A stretch of DNA of 64,000 bases from Acidobacteria bacterium UBA2990 (lineage in GTDB: Bacteria; Acidobacteriota; Vicinamibacteria; Vicinamibacterales; UBA8438), in NCBI GenBank assembly GCA_002347025.1, contig DEAE01000024.1, positions 365,385-429,384 of the forward strand, in the 5' to 3' direction. Below the pieces are notes generated by a model that was not told the origin of the DNA, made no database searches, and worked only from the letters and a program-made list of their open reading frames with translations. Made by a program: the position numbers and the translations under genes. Position 1 is the stretch's first letter, and every line of letters starts with the position of its first letter. Shown here piece by piece: positions 27,798 to 36,435 of this stretch.

Positions 27798-29381
27798 ATG
27801 TTCGAGCGTATCAAGAACTGCCGTCGGCAGACCACCGCTTTAGCCTGTCATCGGGAATGGCTTGGATGCTTGGGAGGAGGCAGCCCGAGTTTTTGGTTCC
27901 AGGCGTCGGTATGTCTTGGTTTGTGTGTCGCCTGCCACGGTGGGCTCTTTGCCCAGAATAATGGCAGTGTCTCTCTCATCGAGGCGATTAGGCAGCAGGA
28001 CGTAGCTCTCGCTCGTTCGTTATTGCCTGATAGCAACCTTAATGCCGTTCAGTCTGATGGTGCGACTGCGTTACATTGGGCTGTCTACCATGATGACTTG
28101 GAGATGGCAGATCTGTTGATTTCTGCTGGTGCGGACCCGGACATTCAGAATGAGCTTGGTGTGAGGCCTCTCATACTGGCCTGCCAAAACAGTAATTCTG
28201 TCTTGGTAAAGTCTCTTTTGGATGCTGGCGCTGAGGCTAACTTCGCTGTCGGAACCGGTGAAACCGGCTTGATGGGGTGTGCTCGCACCGGAAACCTAGA
28301 AGCGGTAACAGCTTTGGTTGAGGCTGGTGCTGATGTTAGTCAGAGTGAACAGGGAGAGAGGCAAACTGCGCTCATGTGGGCTGTGGCTCATGGTCATACC
28401 AAGGTGGCAAGGTTGTTGCTTGAACATGGTGCAGATGTTCGTGCGCGCTCGAGAGTTCGTCGTCAAGTGATTAGCCGCCGATTGCAGTCTGAGCTTAAAT
28501 ATGGCGAGTTGGGGCGGAGCTACGGTACTGACGCTGAAGAGACCCTTGTGGGTGGTTTTACGCCGTTACTGTTTGCGGCTAGGCATGGGGACATCGATAC
28601 CGCTCGCGTGCTGCTTGAGTATGGAGCGGATGTCAACGACCGGTCACCGGATGGAGCAAGTGCATTAGTAATAGCAGTGCACAGCGGACACGGTTCGTTC
28701 GCGGCATTCCTCTTGGAGCAGGGGGCTAATCCCAACGCTGCAGGGTCCGGCTATACGGCATTGCATGCGGCTGTTTTGACAGGCGATTCTGTGGTGGTGG
28801 AAGAGTTGCTGGATTATGGTGCTAGACCCGATCCACAGGTGACGCTGGCAACAAGGGTGACCCGGAACGGTCAGGTATTGATGCTTGGTGAGCATTTACT
28901 TGGTGCCACTCCATTTGCATTGGCAGCAAAATTTACGGAGGTGGCTATTATGCAAGCCCTGCTAGATGCTGGGGCTGATGTGCACTTACCGCTGAAGACG
29001 GGATGGACCCCATTGATGCTGGCGTCCGGTGCGAGTTGGCGCTACGCTGTCTGGGACCGTCGGGATCGGGCCTTGGCTAAGGCCCCAGGGTTTCAGCGTC
29101 AGATGTACGATGAGAATACCACCTACGCTGCTGTTCAAATGCTTCTCGATCGAGGAAGTGACGTTAACGCTGTGGATGAAGACCTAAACACGGCACTGCA
29201 CCATGTCGTCAATAAGGGATTTGATAGGGTCGTTGAGCTACTAATTAACCACGGAGCAGATTTTTCCGCTGTTAATCGGCGAGGACAGACTCCGCTGGCG
29301 ATCGTGGCCCAAGGCCGTACGGGTAATGTCGAGGCAGCTTCCGCAACAGCTGAGCTTCTCCAGACTCTAGGTGCGAGGTAG
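27798..29381 (+). CDS. Cassette 2: exported ankyrin-repeat protein
   Basis: A 527-residue protein. The N-terminus has an unusually long basic and polar leader before the hydrophobic core (SVCLGLCVACHGGLFAQ), so the true start may be internal. About ten or eleven ankyrin repeats follow (DGATALHWAVYHDDLEMADLLISAGADPD and similar). It lacks the DPAPxGSG and GTxSPGEDxGTE insertions of the other two cassette ankyrins and instead has a charged insert around residues 215-245. The CVACH in the leader mimics a haem motif but would lie in the cleaved signal peptide. Its position immediately after DUF1552 is the same as in cassettes 1 and 3. Confidence 0.9.
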   Translation: MFERIKNCRRQTTALACHREWLGCLGGGSPSFWFQASVCLGLCVACHGGLFAQNNGSVSLIEAIRQQDVALARSLLPDSNLNAVQSDGATALHWAVYHDDLEMADLLISAGADPDIQNELGVRPLILACQNSNSVLVKSLLDAGAEANFAVGTGETGLMGCARTGNLEAVTALVEAGADVSQSEQGERQTALMWAVAHGHTKVARLLLEHGADVRARSRVRRQVISRRLQSELKYGELGRSYGTDAEETLVGGFTPLLFAARHGDIDTARVLLEYGADVNDRSPDGASALVIAVHSGHGSFAAFLLEQGANPNAAGSGYTALHAAVLTGDSVVVEELLDYGARPDPQVTLATRVTRNGQVLMLGEHLLGATPFALAAKFTEVAIMQALLDAGADVHLPLKTGWTPLMLASGASWRYAVWDRRDRALAKAPGFQRQMYDENTTYAAVQMLLDRGSDVNAVDEDLNTALHHVVNKGFDRVVELLINHGADFSAVNRRGQTPLAIVAQGRTGNVEAASATAELLQTLGAR

Positions 29382-29509
29382 TTCTCTGAGGCTGTGCTGG
29401 CTATTAGCTATAGCGTGGCGCTACAGCGAGAGGCTATGCGGTTTGTTGAGGCGAACTCAAAGGTTCTGGATACCAAGCTTAGAACGACAAGGGAAAACAG
29501 AGGTAGATC

Positions 29510-30268
29510 ATGAGAGTGTTGATTGCGGGGATGGTGGTGTTACTGGCGATGGCCATGTCGTCTGAGTTGGCTTCGACGGCTGGCCGATTACAGAAGACGG
29601 CAACTGTCAAGGACGGGGTCTTCACAACTGGTCAAGCAGCTCGAGGTCGAGAGCGGTATGAAGCGACTTGTCAGCGCTGTCATGGAGCAGACTTGACCGG
29701 TGGTGCAGGGCGGTCGCTTACTGGAGTCGTGTTCTTGCGAGATTGGACAGGTCTGACGTTGGATGGTTTGTTTGAACGGATGCAATCGATGCCACCAGAC
29801 GGATCTGAGACTCTTAGTGGGGATGCCTACGTAGATATTATCAGTTATGTTCTTGAGCGGAACGGTTTTCCATCTGGTTCGGCAGAGCTATCTTCGGCTC
29901 GGCTGAGTGAGGTTACGGTTGAAGGGGAAGATGGTCCCGGTGTAGTGCCGAATTTTGCATTGGTTCGTGTGGTTGGTTGTCTGACCGGTAGTGAATCAGA
30001 TGGATGGCAGTTGTTGGACTCAAGCCCTGTTGTACGGGCAACAGACCCCACTCCTTCGAGTGGGGATGGCTTGTCTGAGGCCCAAGGGATCCCATTGGGA
30101 GAGGATGCGTTCGAACTGTTATACGTGTTCCCTAGTCCAGCCAATTATATTGGTCATAAAGTAGAGACGAAAGGCCTGCTAATTAGGGCAGAGGATGATA
30201 ATCCAGATAGCGTTGATAGTCTCAACGTGACTGCGGTTCAGAGTTTGTCTGAGAGTTGTGAGTCTTGA
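29510..30268 (+). CDS. Secreted c-type cytochrome with an unassigned C-terminal domain
   Basis: A 252-residue protein with a signal peptide. A class I cytochrome c domain spans about residues 40-125 (GRERYEATCQRCHGADLTGG as the haem site, then SMPPDGSETLSGDAYVDIISYVLERNGFP, which supplies a possible Met ligand). After a linker, residues about 145-250 form a second domain (VRVVGCLTG, W, FPSPANYIGHKVETKGLLI, LNVTAVQSLSESC) with a Cys near each end that may form a disulfide. I have no firm name for that domain; similar text occurs in other acidobacterial secreted proteins. As a soluble monohaem cytochrome it could accept electrons from the PQQ dehydrogenase or the DUF1592 proteins. Confidence 0.85.
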   Translation: MRVLIAGMVVLLAMAMSSELASTAGRLQKTATVKDGVFTTGQAARGRERYEATCQRCHGADLTGGAGRSLTGVVFLRDWTGLTLDGLFERMQSMPPDGSETLSGDAYVDIISYVLERNGFPSGSAELSSARLSEVTVEGEDGPGVVPNFALVRVVGCLTGSESDGWQLLDSSPVVRATDPTPSSGDGLSEAQGIPLGEDAFELLYVFPSPANYIGHKVETKGLLIRAEDDNPDSVDSLNVTAVQSLSESCES

Positions 30269-30385
30269 AATGGGTCACGGGCGTGATCGAGTGCTGTTTA
30301 TAGTCGAACTTGGCCTGTACCGCTTAGTCTGCTCACTGGATTAAGTGCTAAAGCGTGATGAAGTTTGGTAATGAAGGAGATTTTG

Positions 30386-31057
30386 ATGTCTAGGATATTT
30401 ATCTTGCTGCCAATGCTAGTTGTTTTCTTGGTGATGAGTGGCAATAGCACTTTTGCCCAACAAGCAGAGCCTGAGCCGATGACATTCTTTGTGACGAGTG
30501 TAGGTCCTGGAGATGGGGCCAATCTGGGCGGTCTCCAGGGTGCCGACGCCCATTGTCAGTCATTGGCGGCAGCGGTCGGTCGAGGAAACGCTTCGTGGAG
30601 AGCTTATTTGAGCACGCAGGGCTCTGGGGCTATCAACGCTCGAGATCGCATAGGTGATGGCCCTTGGTTCGCCCACGGTGGACGACGCCAAATCGCCTCG
30701 GATATCGGATGGCTACATGGTGATACGGTTGAACAGGCGAGACTCGGGAACGCTATTGGGAAGATGATAGCGCTCACCGAGACTGGGGAGCCGGTGAATG
30801 GAATCGGTGACTCACCGAACCAGCACGACATCCTGACCGGGAGTCAGCCAGACGGTCGGGCTTATACGGATGGTGAAGACCACACCTGTGGCAATTGGAC
30901 GAGCAACAATAATGGTTCGGCCCAGGTTGGCCATTCAGACACTCAGGGTGGAGGGAATAGCTCTTGGAACTCATCCCATTCGAGCAGAGGGTGTAGTCAA
31001 GAGAATCTGACGGGAACCGGGGGTGCAGGGCTCTTCTATTGCTTTGCAGCCAACTAA
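30386..31057 (+). CDS. Secreted lectin/endostatin-like fold protein
   Basis: About 223 residues from the ATG at 30386, chosen because AAGGAGA lies five bases upstream and a clean signal peptide (FILLPMLVVFLVMSGNSTFAQ) follows. The mature part begins FFVTSVGPGDGANLGGLQGADAHCQSLA and contains WRAYLSTQG, a Gly/Asn/Ser-rich HTCGNWTSNNNGSAQVGHSD and an end GTGGAGLFYCFAAN. This matches secreted bacterial proteins annotated as C-type-lectin-like or endostatin-like, with paired Cys (HCQS, TCGNW, GCSQ, YCFA) for two disulfides. It probably binds a carbohydrate or surface ligand. Not obviously in an operon; 117 bases follow the cytochrome gene. Confidence 0.75.
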   Translation: MSRIFILLPMLVVFLVMSGNSTFAQQAEPEPMTFFVTSVGPGDGANLGGLQGADAHCQSLAAAVGRGNASWRAYLSTQGSGAINARDRIGDGPWFAHGGRRQIASDIGWLHGDTVEQARLGNAIGKMIALTETGEPVNGIGDSPNQHDILTGSQPDGRAYTDGEDHTCGNWTSNNNGSAQVGHSDTQGGGNSSWNSSHSSRGCSQENLTGTGGAGLFYCFAAN

Positions 31058-31119
31058 CGAACCTGGTAGGACCACTCAGCACTCCACACACATGGGTGGT
31101 TGAATCGACCGCTATTGGA

Positions 31120-32613
31120 TCATTGGGACGGCTGGTCAGGATTTACGCCAGCTGCCCTCATGATGACCTTGATGGCATCTGCGGTTGCTGGTGAACTGAG
31201 TATATTCATGCCTCGGTGCATGCCAACTGCGATGTCAAGAGGAGTGGCCCCTCGCGTGTTCTGGTTGTTCCACACTGTGATATCAGCTCCGGCTTCGGCT
31301 AAAAGTGTGACGACTCTGGGTAGGTGTTTGTAGGCTGCGCCGTGCATAGCCGTTTCGGCGTTATTATCCACGGCGTTGAGATCTAGCCCGAGGTCCAGCG
31401 CTACTCTAACGGCGTCAAGGACTTCGGCTTCTGTGCCTGGGTCCTCGCCAGGCGATGAAGTGCCGAGGCCAGCGGCTACCATGAGCGAGGTTGAGTTGTC
31501 TTCGTTGGTCAGATAGGGATCGGCGCCCAGTCCGGCTAAGAGTTGCATATACTCCGCATCCGCTGTTCTAGCAGCTAGCAGGAATGGCGTTCCGCCAATA
31601 AAATTTAGGCGTGTAATGCCTGCCGGTGGTCGGGTTGTGACTCGGGCGTTTACGTCAGCCCCATGCGCGATGAGCTTTCGAGCAAATTCCAAACTACTCA
31701 TATCCCCAGAGCCTGCCGGAGCAGGGTCATTGCTACCTGCGATGCCGGCTTTTCTTACCCAACTTAGCTGGTGGAGGGCAGTCCAGCCCCTAGGTGCGGC
31801 GTTGGGATCAGCACCGCGGTCTAGGAGGTATGCTGCTAGTTCGAAGTGGGCGTTACCGGCTGCCAATAGAAAAGCATTTAAGCCAGCCTCTGAGGACCGG
31901 CGGCGCTCGACTCCACCAGCCGTCAGGGTTGAGTTAATTGAGATCTGCTCGTCGAGGTTTGCTCCGGCTTCAAGTAAGGTCTGCACTACATCGACTTGCC
32001 CTTGGCGTGCAGCAAATAACAGCGCGGTGAAACCTCGTTTGGAACGACTGTCGAGTAAAGCACCGTGGGATACTAGCGTAGGGATTAGTGTGGCGTGACC
32101 TTCGGCGGAAGCCCACATCAAGGCAGTCTGACCTTTCCAGCGTTCTTGAGCATTGGGGTCAGCGCCGGCGTCTAGAAGGGATTCGACCGCTTCAAGATTC
32201 CCTGCCCTAGAGGCAGTCATGAGCGCTGTTTCACCTTCCATGAGCGTAGTGTTTGGGTTGGCCCCCGCGTCAAGAAGTGCGTTGACAACATCGGCGCGGC
32301 CAGTGAGAGCCGCTAGAGACAAGGGGCGAACCCCATAGCGGTTGCCAACGTTGGCAACCGCACCGGCAGATAGCAAGGTAGTGGCGATTTCAATATGGTT
32401 GCTATAGGCCGCCCAGTGTAGGGCGGTCGTGCCGTCAGGCTCTGCTGCATTAACATCGAGACCTTGGCGGATGAGATGTTGCACTCTCATCGTGTCGCCA
32501 GTTTTTACTGCATCAATAAGCGGGATCTCACCGGTCGCTTCGATAGCTGTAGGTGTTGTGATGAGCAAATATCCAAGCGCAAGCGCCCCAAACTTTTGTG
32601 TTAGAGAGATCAT
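31120..32613 (-). CDS. Cassette 3: exported ankyrin-repeat protein
   Basis: About 497 residues from the ATG at 32613 (GGAG upstream, then a signal peptide with core LALGYLLITTPTAIEA); the longer frame from a TTG at 32649 is less likely. About ten ankyrin repeats. It shares with the cassette 1 ankyrin the non-repeat blocks SNDPAPAGSGDMSSLEFARKL, AAGLGTSSPGEDPGTEAEV and NAETAMHGAAYKHLP, and ends similarly with ITVWNNQNTRGATPLDIA. This marks cassettes 1 and 3 as the closest relatives. It follows the DUF1552 gene by about 90 bases, a wider gap than in the other cassettes. Confidence 0.92.
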   Translation of the reverse strand: MISLTQKFGALALGYLLITTPTAIEATGEIPLIDAVKTGDTMRVQHLIRQGLDVNAAEPDGTTALHWAAYSNHIEIATTLLSAGAVANVGNRYGVRPLSLAALTGRADVVNALLDAGANPNTTLMEGETALMTASRAGNLEAVESLLDAGADPNAQERWKGQTALMWASAEGHATLIPTLVSHGALLDSRSKRGFTALLFAARQGQVDVVQTLLEAGANLDEQISINSTLTAGGVERRRSSEAGLNAFLLAAGNAHFELAAYLLDRGADPNAAPRGWTALHQLSWVRKAGIAGSNDPAPAGSGDMSSLEFARKLIAHGADVNARVTTRPPAGITRLNFIGGTPFLLAARTADAEYMQLLAGLGADPYLTNEDNSTSLMVAAGLGTSSPGEDPGTEAEVLDAVRVALDLGLDLNAVDNNAETAMHGAAYKHLPRVVTLLAEAGADITVWNNQNTRGATPLDIAVGMHRGMNILSSPATADAIKVIMRAAGVNPDQPSQ

Positions 32614-32701
32614 GCATGGTCTCCAGTGGAAACTCCCACTTTGTGTCAAATCGTGTTCGCTCGCTTGGGCTCTATCCTTTAGACACTGTTATCGAGTGGG
32701 T

Positions 32702-34048
32702 TCAGAGTGAGACAGGCTCCATTACCTCCGTGGCGTGGCCAGTGCTGTCTACAAACCGGTCTAGGTGCACGCCGACGTCGTCAAGTAGCGATAGGTGAAG
32801 ATTGGCGAGTGGGGTTAGTTGGTCGTACTTAACATGACGGCCGCCCCACGGCTTGTCACTTCCCCCCCGTGCCACAATGATCGGCAGGTTTCTGTGGTCA
32901 TGTACATCGGGGTTGCCCATTCCGCTCCCCAACATAAAAGTGGAATGATCGAGCAGTGAACCGTCTCCGTCTTCTGTTGTTCTCAGCTGGCTCAACATAT
33001 AGGCGAAGAGTGAGACGTGGTAAGCATTGATTTTGGCAAGTTTAGCCAGTTTTTCAGGGTCATTGACGTGGTGTGAAATCGGGTGATGTGGCTCTGGGAC
33101 TCCGATCTGCGGATAAGAGCGAGTGCTTGCTTCTCGCGCCATTTGGAACGTAATTACGCGGGTGAGGTCTGCTTGCAGTGCCAGTACTTGAAGGTCGAAC
33201 ATCAGCTTTACGTGGTCCTCCCACTCGACTGGTACGCTGGTCGGGCGGGTCAGGTCTGGTAGAGGGGAATCAACCGATTGCTGTTCTGCTAGTTGGATGC
33301 GGCGTTCAACCTCTCGGACTGTGTTGACATAGCTGTCGACTCTGGTGCGATCCGCGTTGCTGACCGACCGCTGTAATTTCGCCATGTCGTCGAGCACCCA
33401 GTCGAGGATGCTGGCGTTCTTGTGCATTTCCAGTCGGCGTTGTTGAGGGGTTCCCCCGTCGCCAAACAGACGCTCGAAGACCACGCGTGGATCAGCCACA
33501 GTCGGCAGCGGGGAGGTCGGCGACGCCCAAGATAAGTTGTTCTGGTATACGCATGCGTAGCCGTTGTCACACGCACCAACTTGTACGATTAGATCGGTGC
33601 CTAGTTCCAGCGAGGGGATAGGTGTATCGCTTCCAATTTCCTGAGCTGCGATTTGATCTACGGTGATGCCAAGTTCGTAATCACTGCCTTCGGTTCGTTT
33701 ACCCTTCAGACAGCTTAAGAAGGCTGCGTTGGAAGAGGCATGATTGCCAGTGGTATGGGCATTCTCCAATTCCATGTTGGTGACCACGGTCACATCCCGT
33801 AGATGAGGCGTTAGGGACGCCAACGAGGGAGAAAGACGGGTCAGTGGGCCTACTTCCTGAGGGGTCCATGGTTGCGGGTTCATTCCCATCGGAATAAATA
33901 CGAAACCAAGGCGGCGTGGCACGTTGGCCACGGTAGCTGCTTGAGCTGTAAAGGCCGGCACCATTGAATCGAGCAGAGGCAGCGCCACTGCGGCGCCGAG
34001 ACCCTTGAGGAGCGTGCGGCGCGGAAGCGCCATTTTGGTGATCGTCAT
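32702..34048 (-). CDS. Cassette 3: DUF1552 (HxxSHH) protein, Tat-exported
   Basis: A 448-residue protein with a twin-arginine signal (PRRTLLKGLGAAVALPLLD). It has the HxxSHH motif as EPHHPISHHVND, DHSTFMLGSGMGNPDVHDH, and GGRHVKYDQLTPLANLHLSLL at the end. It also has CDNGYACVYQNNLSWASPTSPLP in common with cassette 1, including the spaced Cys pair. Its start is two bases after the stop of the DUF1592 gene rather than overlapping it, so coupling is still likely. Function unknown; an alkaline-phosphatase-like fold is inferred from likeness to DUF1501. Confidence 0.92.
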   Translation of the reverse strand: MTITKMALPRRTLLKGLGAAVALPLLDSMVPAFTAQAATVANVPRRLGFVFIPMGMNPQPWTPQEVGPLTRLSPSLASLTPHLRDVTVVTNMELENAHTTGNHASSNAAFLSCLKGKRTEGSDYELGITVDQIAAQEIGSDTPIPSLELGTDLIVQVGACDNGYACVYQNNLSWASPTSPLPTVADPRVVFERLFGDGGTPQQRRLEMHKNASILDWVLDDMAKLQRSVSNADRTRVDSYVNTVREVERRIQLAEQQSVDSPLPDLTRPTSVPVEWEDHVKLMFDLQVLALQADLTRVITFQMAREASTRSYPQIGVPEPHHPISHHVNDPEKLAKLAKINAYHVSLFAYMLSQLRTTEDGDGSLLDHSTFMLGSGMGNPDVHDHRNLPIIVARGGSDKPWGGRHVKYDQLTPLANLHLSLLDDVGVHLDRFVDSTGHATEVMEPVSL

Positions 34049-34050
34049 GA

Positions 34051-36435
34051 TTATTGTGACCTCCGCATCTGGAACTGGGGGCTTTGGGTGATTCCGAGTA
34101 TCAGAGAAGAGAAACGATAGTCCTTCGTAGCAGCGTAGTCGACTATTTTACGCACGGCCGGACCGTCGTGGTGGTCGAGGCCTCGCCCGAGCGCATAAGT
34201 TAGTAGCTTTTCAGTCATGGTGCCAACGAACACTTTCGGGCGGTCTAGGATTGCTTTTCTCAGTCCAGCAATGCCTTCGAAGTTGCCCCCGCCTGGAATT
34301 CCGCCGGCTGCATCAATCAGTGTTCGGTTGTTGCTGCGATTGCGCCAGCGCCCGATTGCGTCGAAATTTTCCATTGAGAGACCAGCTGGATCCATCAGAC
34401 GATGACACGCGGCACAGGCAGGGTTTACCCGGTGTGCTTCCATCCTCTCACGCATTGATGCTGCAGCAACCCCAGGTTCTGGCTCTGCCAGGGGTGGTAC
34501 ATTGGGCGGCGGAGGAGGAGGGGGCATGCCGAGGAGGTTTTCAAGAATCCATTTCCCTCGTAGTACTGGCGAAGTCCGGGTCGTATAAGAGGTGACGGTG
34601 AGGATACTTCCGTGCCCCAGTAGCCCACGGCGTGGGCTATTGCTCGGCAACTCTACGCGACGCATGTTGGTTCCGTAGACTCCGGGGATGCCGTAGTGTC
34701 GAGCTAGGCGCTCGTTTAGAAATGTGTAGTCGGCTCGAAGCAGGTCGAGGACGTTTCGGTTTTCTTTGACGATGCTGGTGAAGAGTAACCGGGTTTCCTG
34801 TTCAAATGCGGATCTGAGGTTGTCGTCGAAGTCGGGAAACTGACGTAGGTTTGGTGCTACTGTTGCCAAGTTTCGGAGGTATAGCCACTGATCGGCAAAA
34901 TTCGTGGTCAAAGTTCCGCTCCGCGAGTCTGCCAACATACGTTGCACTTGGGCCTCGAGGATACCGGGATCTCTGAGACGGTTTGCTTCGGCTAGATCGA
35001 GCAGCGTGTCGTCCGGAATGCTGCTCCATAGAAAGAATGATAGACGGGAGGCCAACTCGATATCACTCAACTGGTAAGCGGTGCCGGCTGGTGCTCCGTC
35101 TGGATCACGTTCGACTCGGAACAGGAACTCAGGGCTGCTGAGTAGGGCTCTCAAAGCGAGCTCAATGCCATCCTCAAATCCGCCTGTTTGCCGCCCTTGC
35201 TCGTAGAAGGACAGGGGTTCCCTTAGGTCTTGGAAGGAGACTGGACGCCGGTAGGCTCTTCGTGTGAGATCCGAAAGGATAGATGCTGCGCAATCGGCCT
35301 CATCCCTAGGGACGGTGGGGTTGCAGGTGAAGATACGGCGCCGGCTTGGAGTGTCTCCGGAACCGGTTGGACTAAACGGGCCGGAGATGGACACCGATTG
35401 AATTGCTGGTTGTTGCCGAGGGTGGCGGTCTTGGTTGAATTGGGCTTGGTAGGGTTGCCGCTCGGTTTCTATGAGTGCTGCATTCTTTTGAAGAAAGGCT
35501 ACCCCGAAGACATGAGGGCCGGCACTGACTGGAAGAGAAAGGTTCAAGTGCTTGTCCACATTCTCATCAGCGTAATAGCCACCTAGGCTGTTTCGGTCTG
35601 GGGCGATATTAAATAAGTCCAGCCGGTTCCCGTCGAGGGTCATCTCTAAGACGTGAGCTTCTCTTAGTCCCTCTATGTTCTCGTTCCGATTCCTGGCTAG
35701 CCTGACTTCGATTTCATATTCGCCATCGAGCGGAAATGTGTGCTCGACTAGCGTGCCGCCGCGGGTCCCGAAAGGTAGGCCCTCGATGTGGCCTTCTTGG
35801 GTTAAATCGGGTCGTAGTGTCACTACCCGGCTTCCCGGCACGGAGGCCATGCTTCCGACGGCGAGCCGACTGATTTTCTGTGCGGCCGTCAGATAGCGTT
35901 CCATGAGTGTTGGTGACAGTTCCACAACTCCGACGTTATCGAATCCAAAGGAGGTGTCGTCGCTTGGCAGCAGCGTGGATATGTCAACGTCGAGTGCCAG
36001 CAGATCTCGAACAGCGTTCCTATATTCTGTCCGGTTTAGTCGCCGGAAGGTCTCAGTTCGGCCTGGATTTGGCGAGCTTGCAGCGATGTGATCTAGGGAG
36101 GTCTCCAAAAAATTGACCAGGTTCCCATAGGCGGCCAGATCTGGGCGTGGTGCGCCGGTTGGTGGCATGGCACCCGCTCGCAATTTGCGCAAGACCCGTT
36201 CCCACAACGCCTCATTACCGGTCAGTTGGGTGAGCGGCGTTTCTTCGAGCGATAGGCCACCGCGGAGTGCCTGGTTGTTATGGCAGCTTAGGCAATATCG
36301 GTTTACGAGTGCTTGTCCGTGAGACTCAGGTTCTAGTGCTTCTTGAGGCCTGGCGTTCGCCGATGTGGGTAAGGCGGTGCTGAGCAAGGTTGCCGCGAAT
36401 CCGGCAATGGAGGCTGCTACGTGTATTTTCCGCAT
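34051..36435 (-). CDS. Cassette 3: DUF1592-type protein with N- and C-terminal CxxCH
   Basis: A 794-residue exported protein, exactly the length of the cassette 1 copy. Signal peptide ALPTSANA. Landmarks: YCLSCHNNQAL (C48-H52), LRKLRAGAMPPTG, FRRLNRTEYRNAVRDLLALD, TRRAYRRPVSFQDL, SPEFLFRVERDP, LASRLSFFLWSSIPDDTL, LRADYTFLNERLARHYGIP, a seven-proline run in MPPPPPPPNVPPL, and ACAACHRLMDPAGL (C674-H678). The domain order PSCyt-DUF1587-DUF1595-DUF1592-DUF1588-DUF1585 is complete. It heads the third cassette, which reads towards cassettes 1 and 2. Probably a periplasmic dihaem protein; substrate unknown. Confidence 0.93.
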   Translation of the reverse strand: MRKIHVAASIAGFAATLLSTALPTSANARPQEALEPESHGQALVNRYCLSCHNNQALRGGLSLEETPLTQLTGNEALWERVLRKLRAGAMPPTGAPRPDLAAYGNLVNFLETSLDHIAASSPNPGRTETFRRLNRTEYRNAVRDLLALDVDISTLLPSDDTSFGFDNVGVVELSPTLMERYLTAAQKISRLAVGSMASVPGSRVVTLRPDLTQEGHIEGLPFGTRGGTLVEHTFPLDGEYEIEVRLARNRNENIEGLREAHVLEMTLDGNRLDLFNIAPDRNSLGGYYADENVDKHLNLSLPVSAGPHVFGVAFLQKNAALIETERQPYQAQFNQDRHPRQQPAIQSVSISGPFSPTGSGDTPSRRRIFTCNPTVPRDEADCAASILSDLTRRAYRRPVSFQDLREPLSFYEQGRQTGGFEDGIELALRALLSSPEFLFRVERDPDGAPAGTAYQLSDIELASRLSFFLWSSIPDDTLLDLAEANRLRDPGILEAQVQRMLADSRSGTLTTNFADQWLYLRNLATVAPNLRQFPDFDDNLRSAFEQETRLLFTSIVKENRNVLDLLRADYTFLNERLARHYGIPGVYGTNMRRVELPSNSPRRGLLGHGSILTVTSYTTRTSPVLRGKWILENLLGMPPPPPPPNVPPLAEPEPGVAAASMRERMEAHRVNPACAACHRLMDPAGLSMENFDAIGRWRNRSNNRTLIDAAGGIPGGGNFEGIAGLRKAILDRPKVFVGTMTEKLLTYALGRGLDHHDGPAVRKIVDYAATKDYRFSSLILGITQSPQFQMRRSQ

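Noticed and set aside
27900..27960. CVACH haem-like motif in the cassette 2 ankyrin protein
   Set aside because: It lies in the hydrophobic core of the predicted signal peptide, just before the likely cleavage site, and the other two ankyrin proteins have nothing similar, so it is probably chance.
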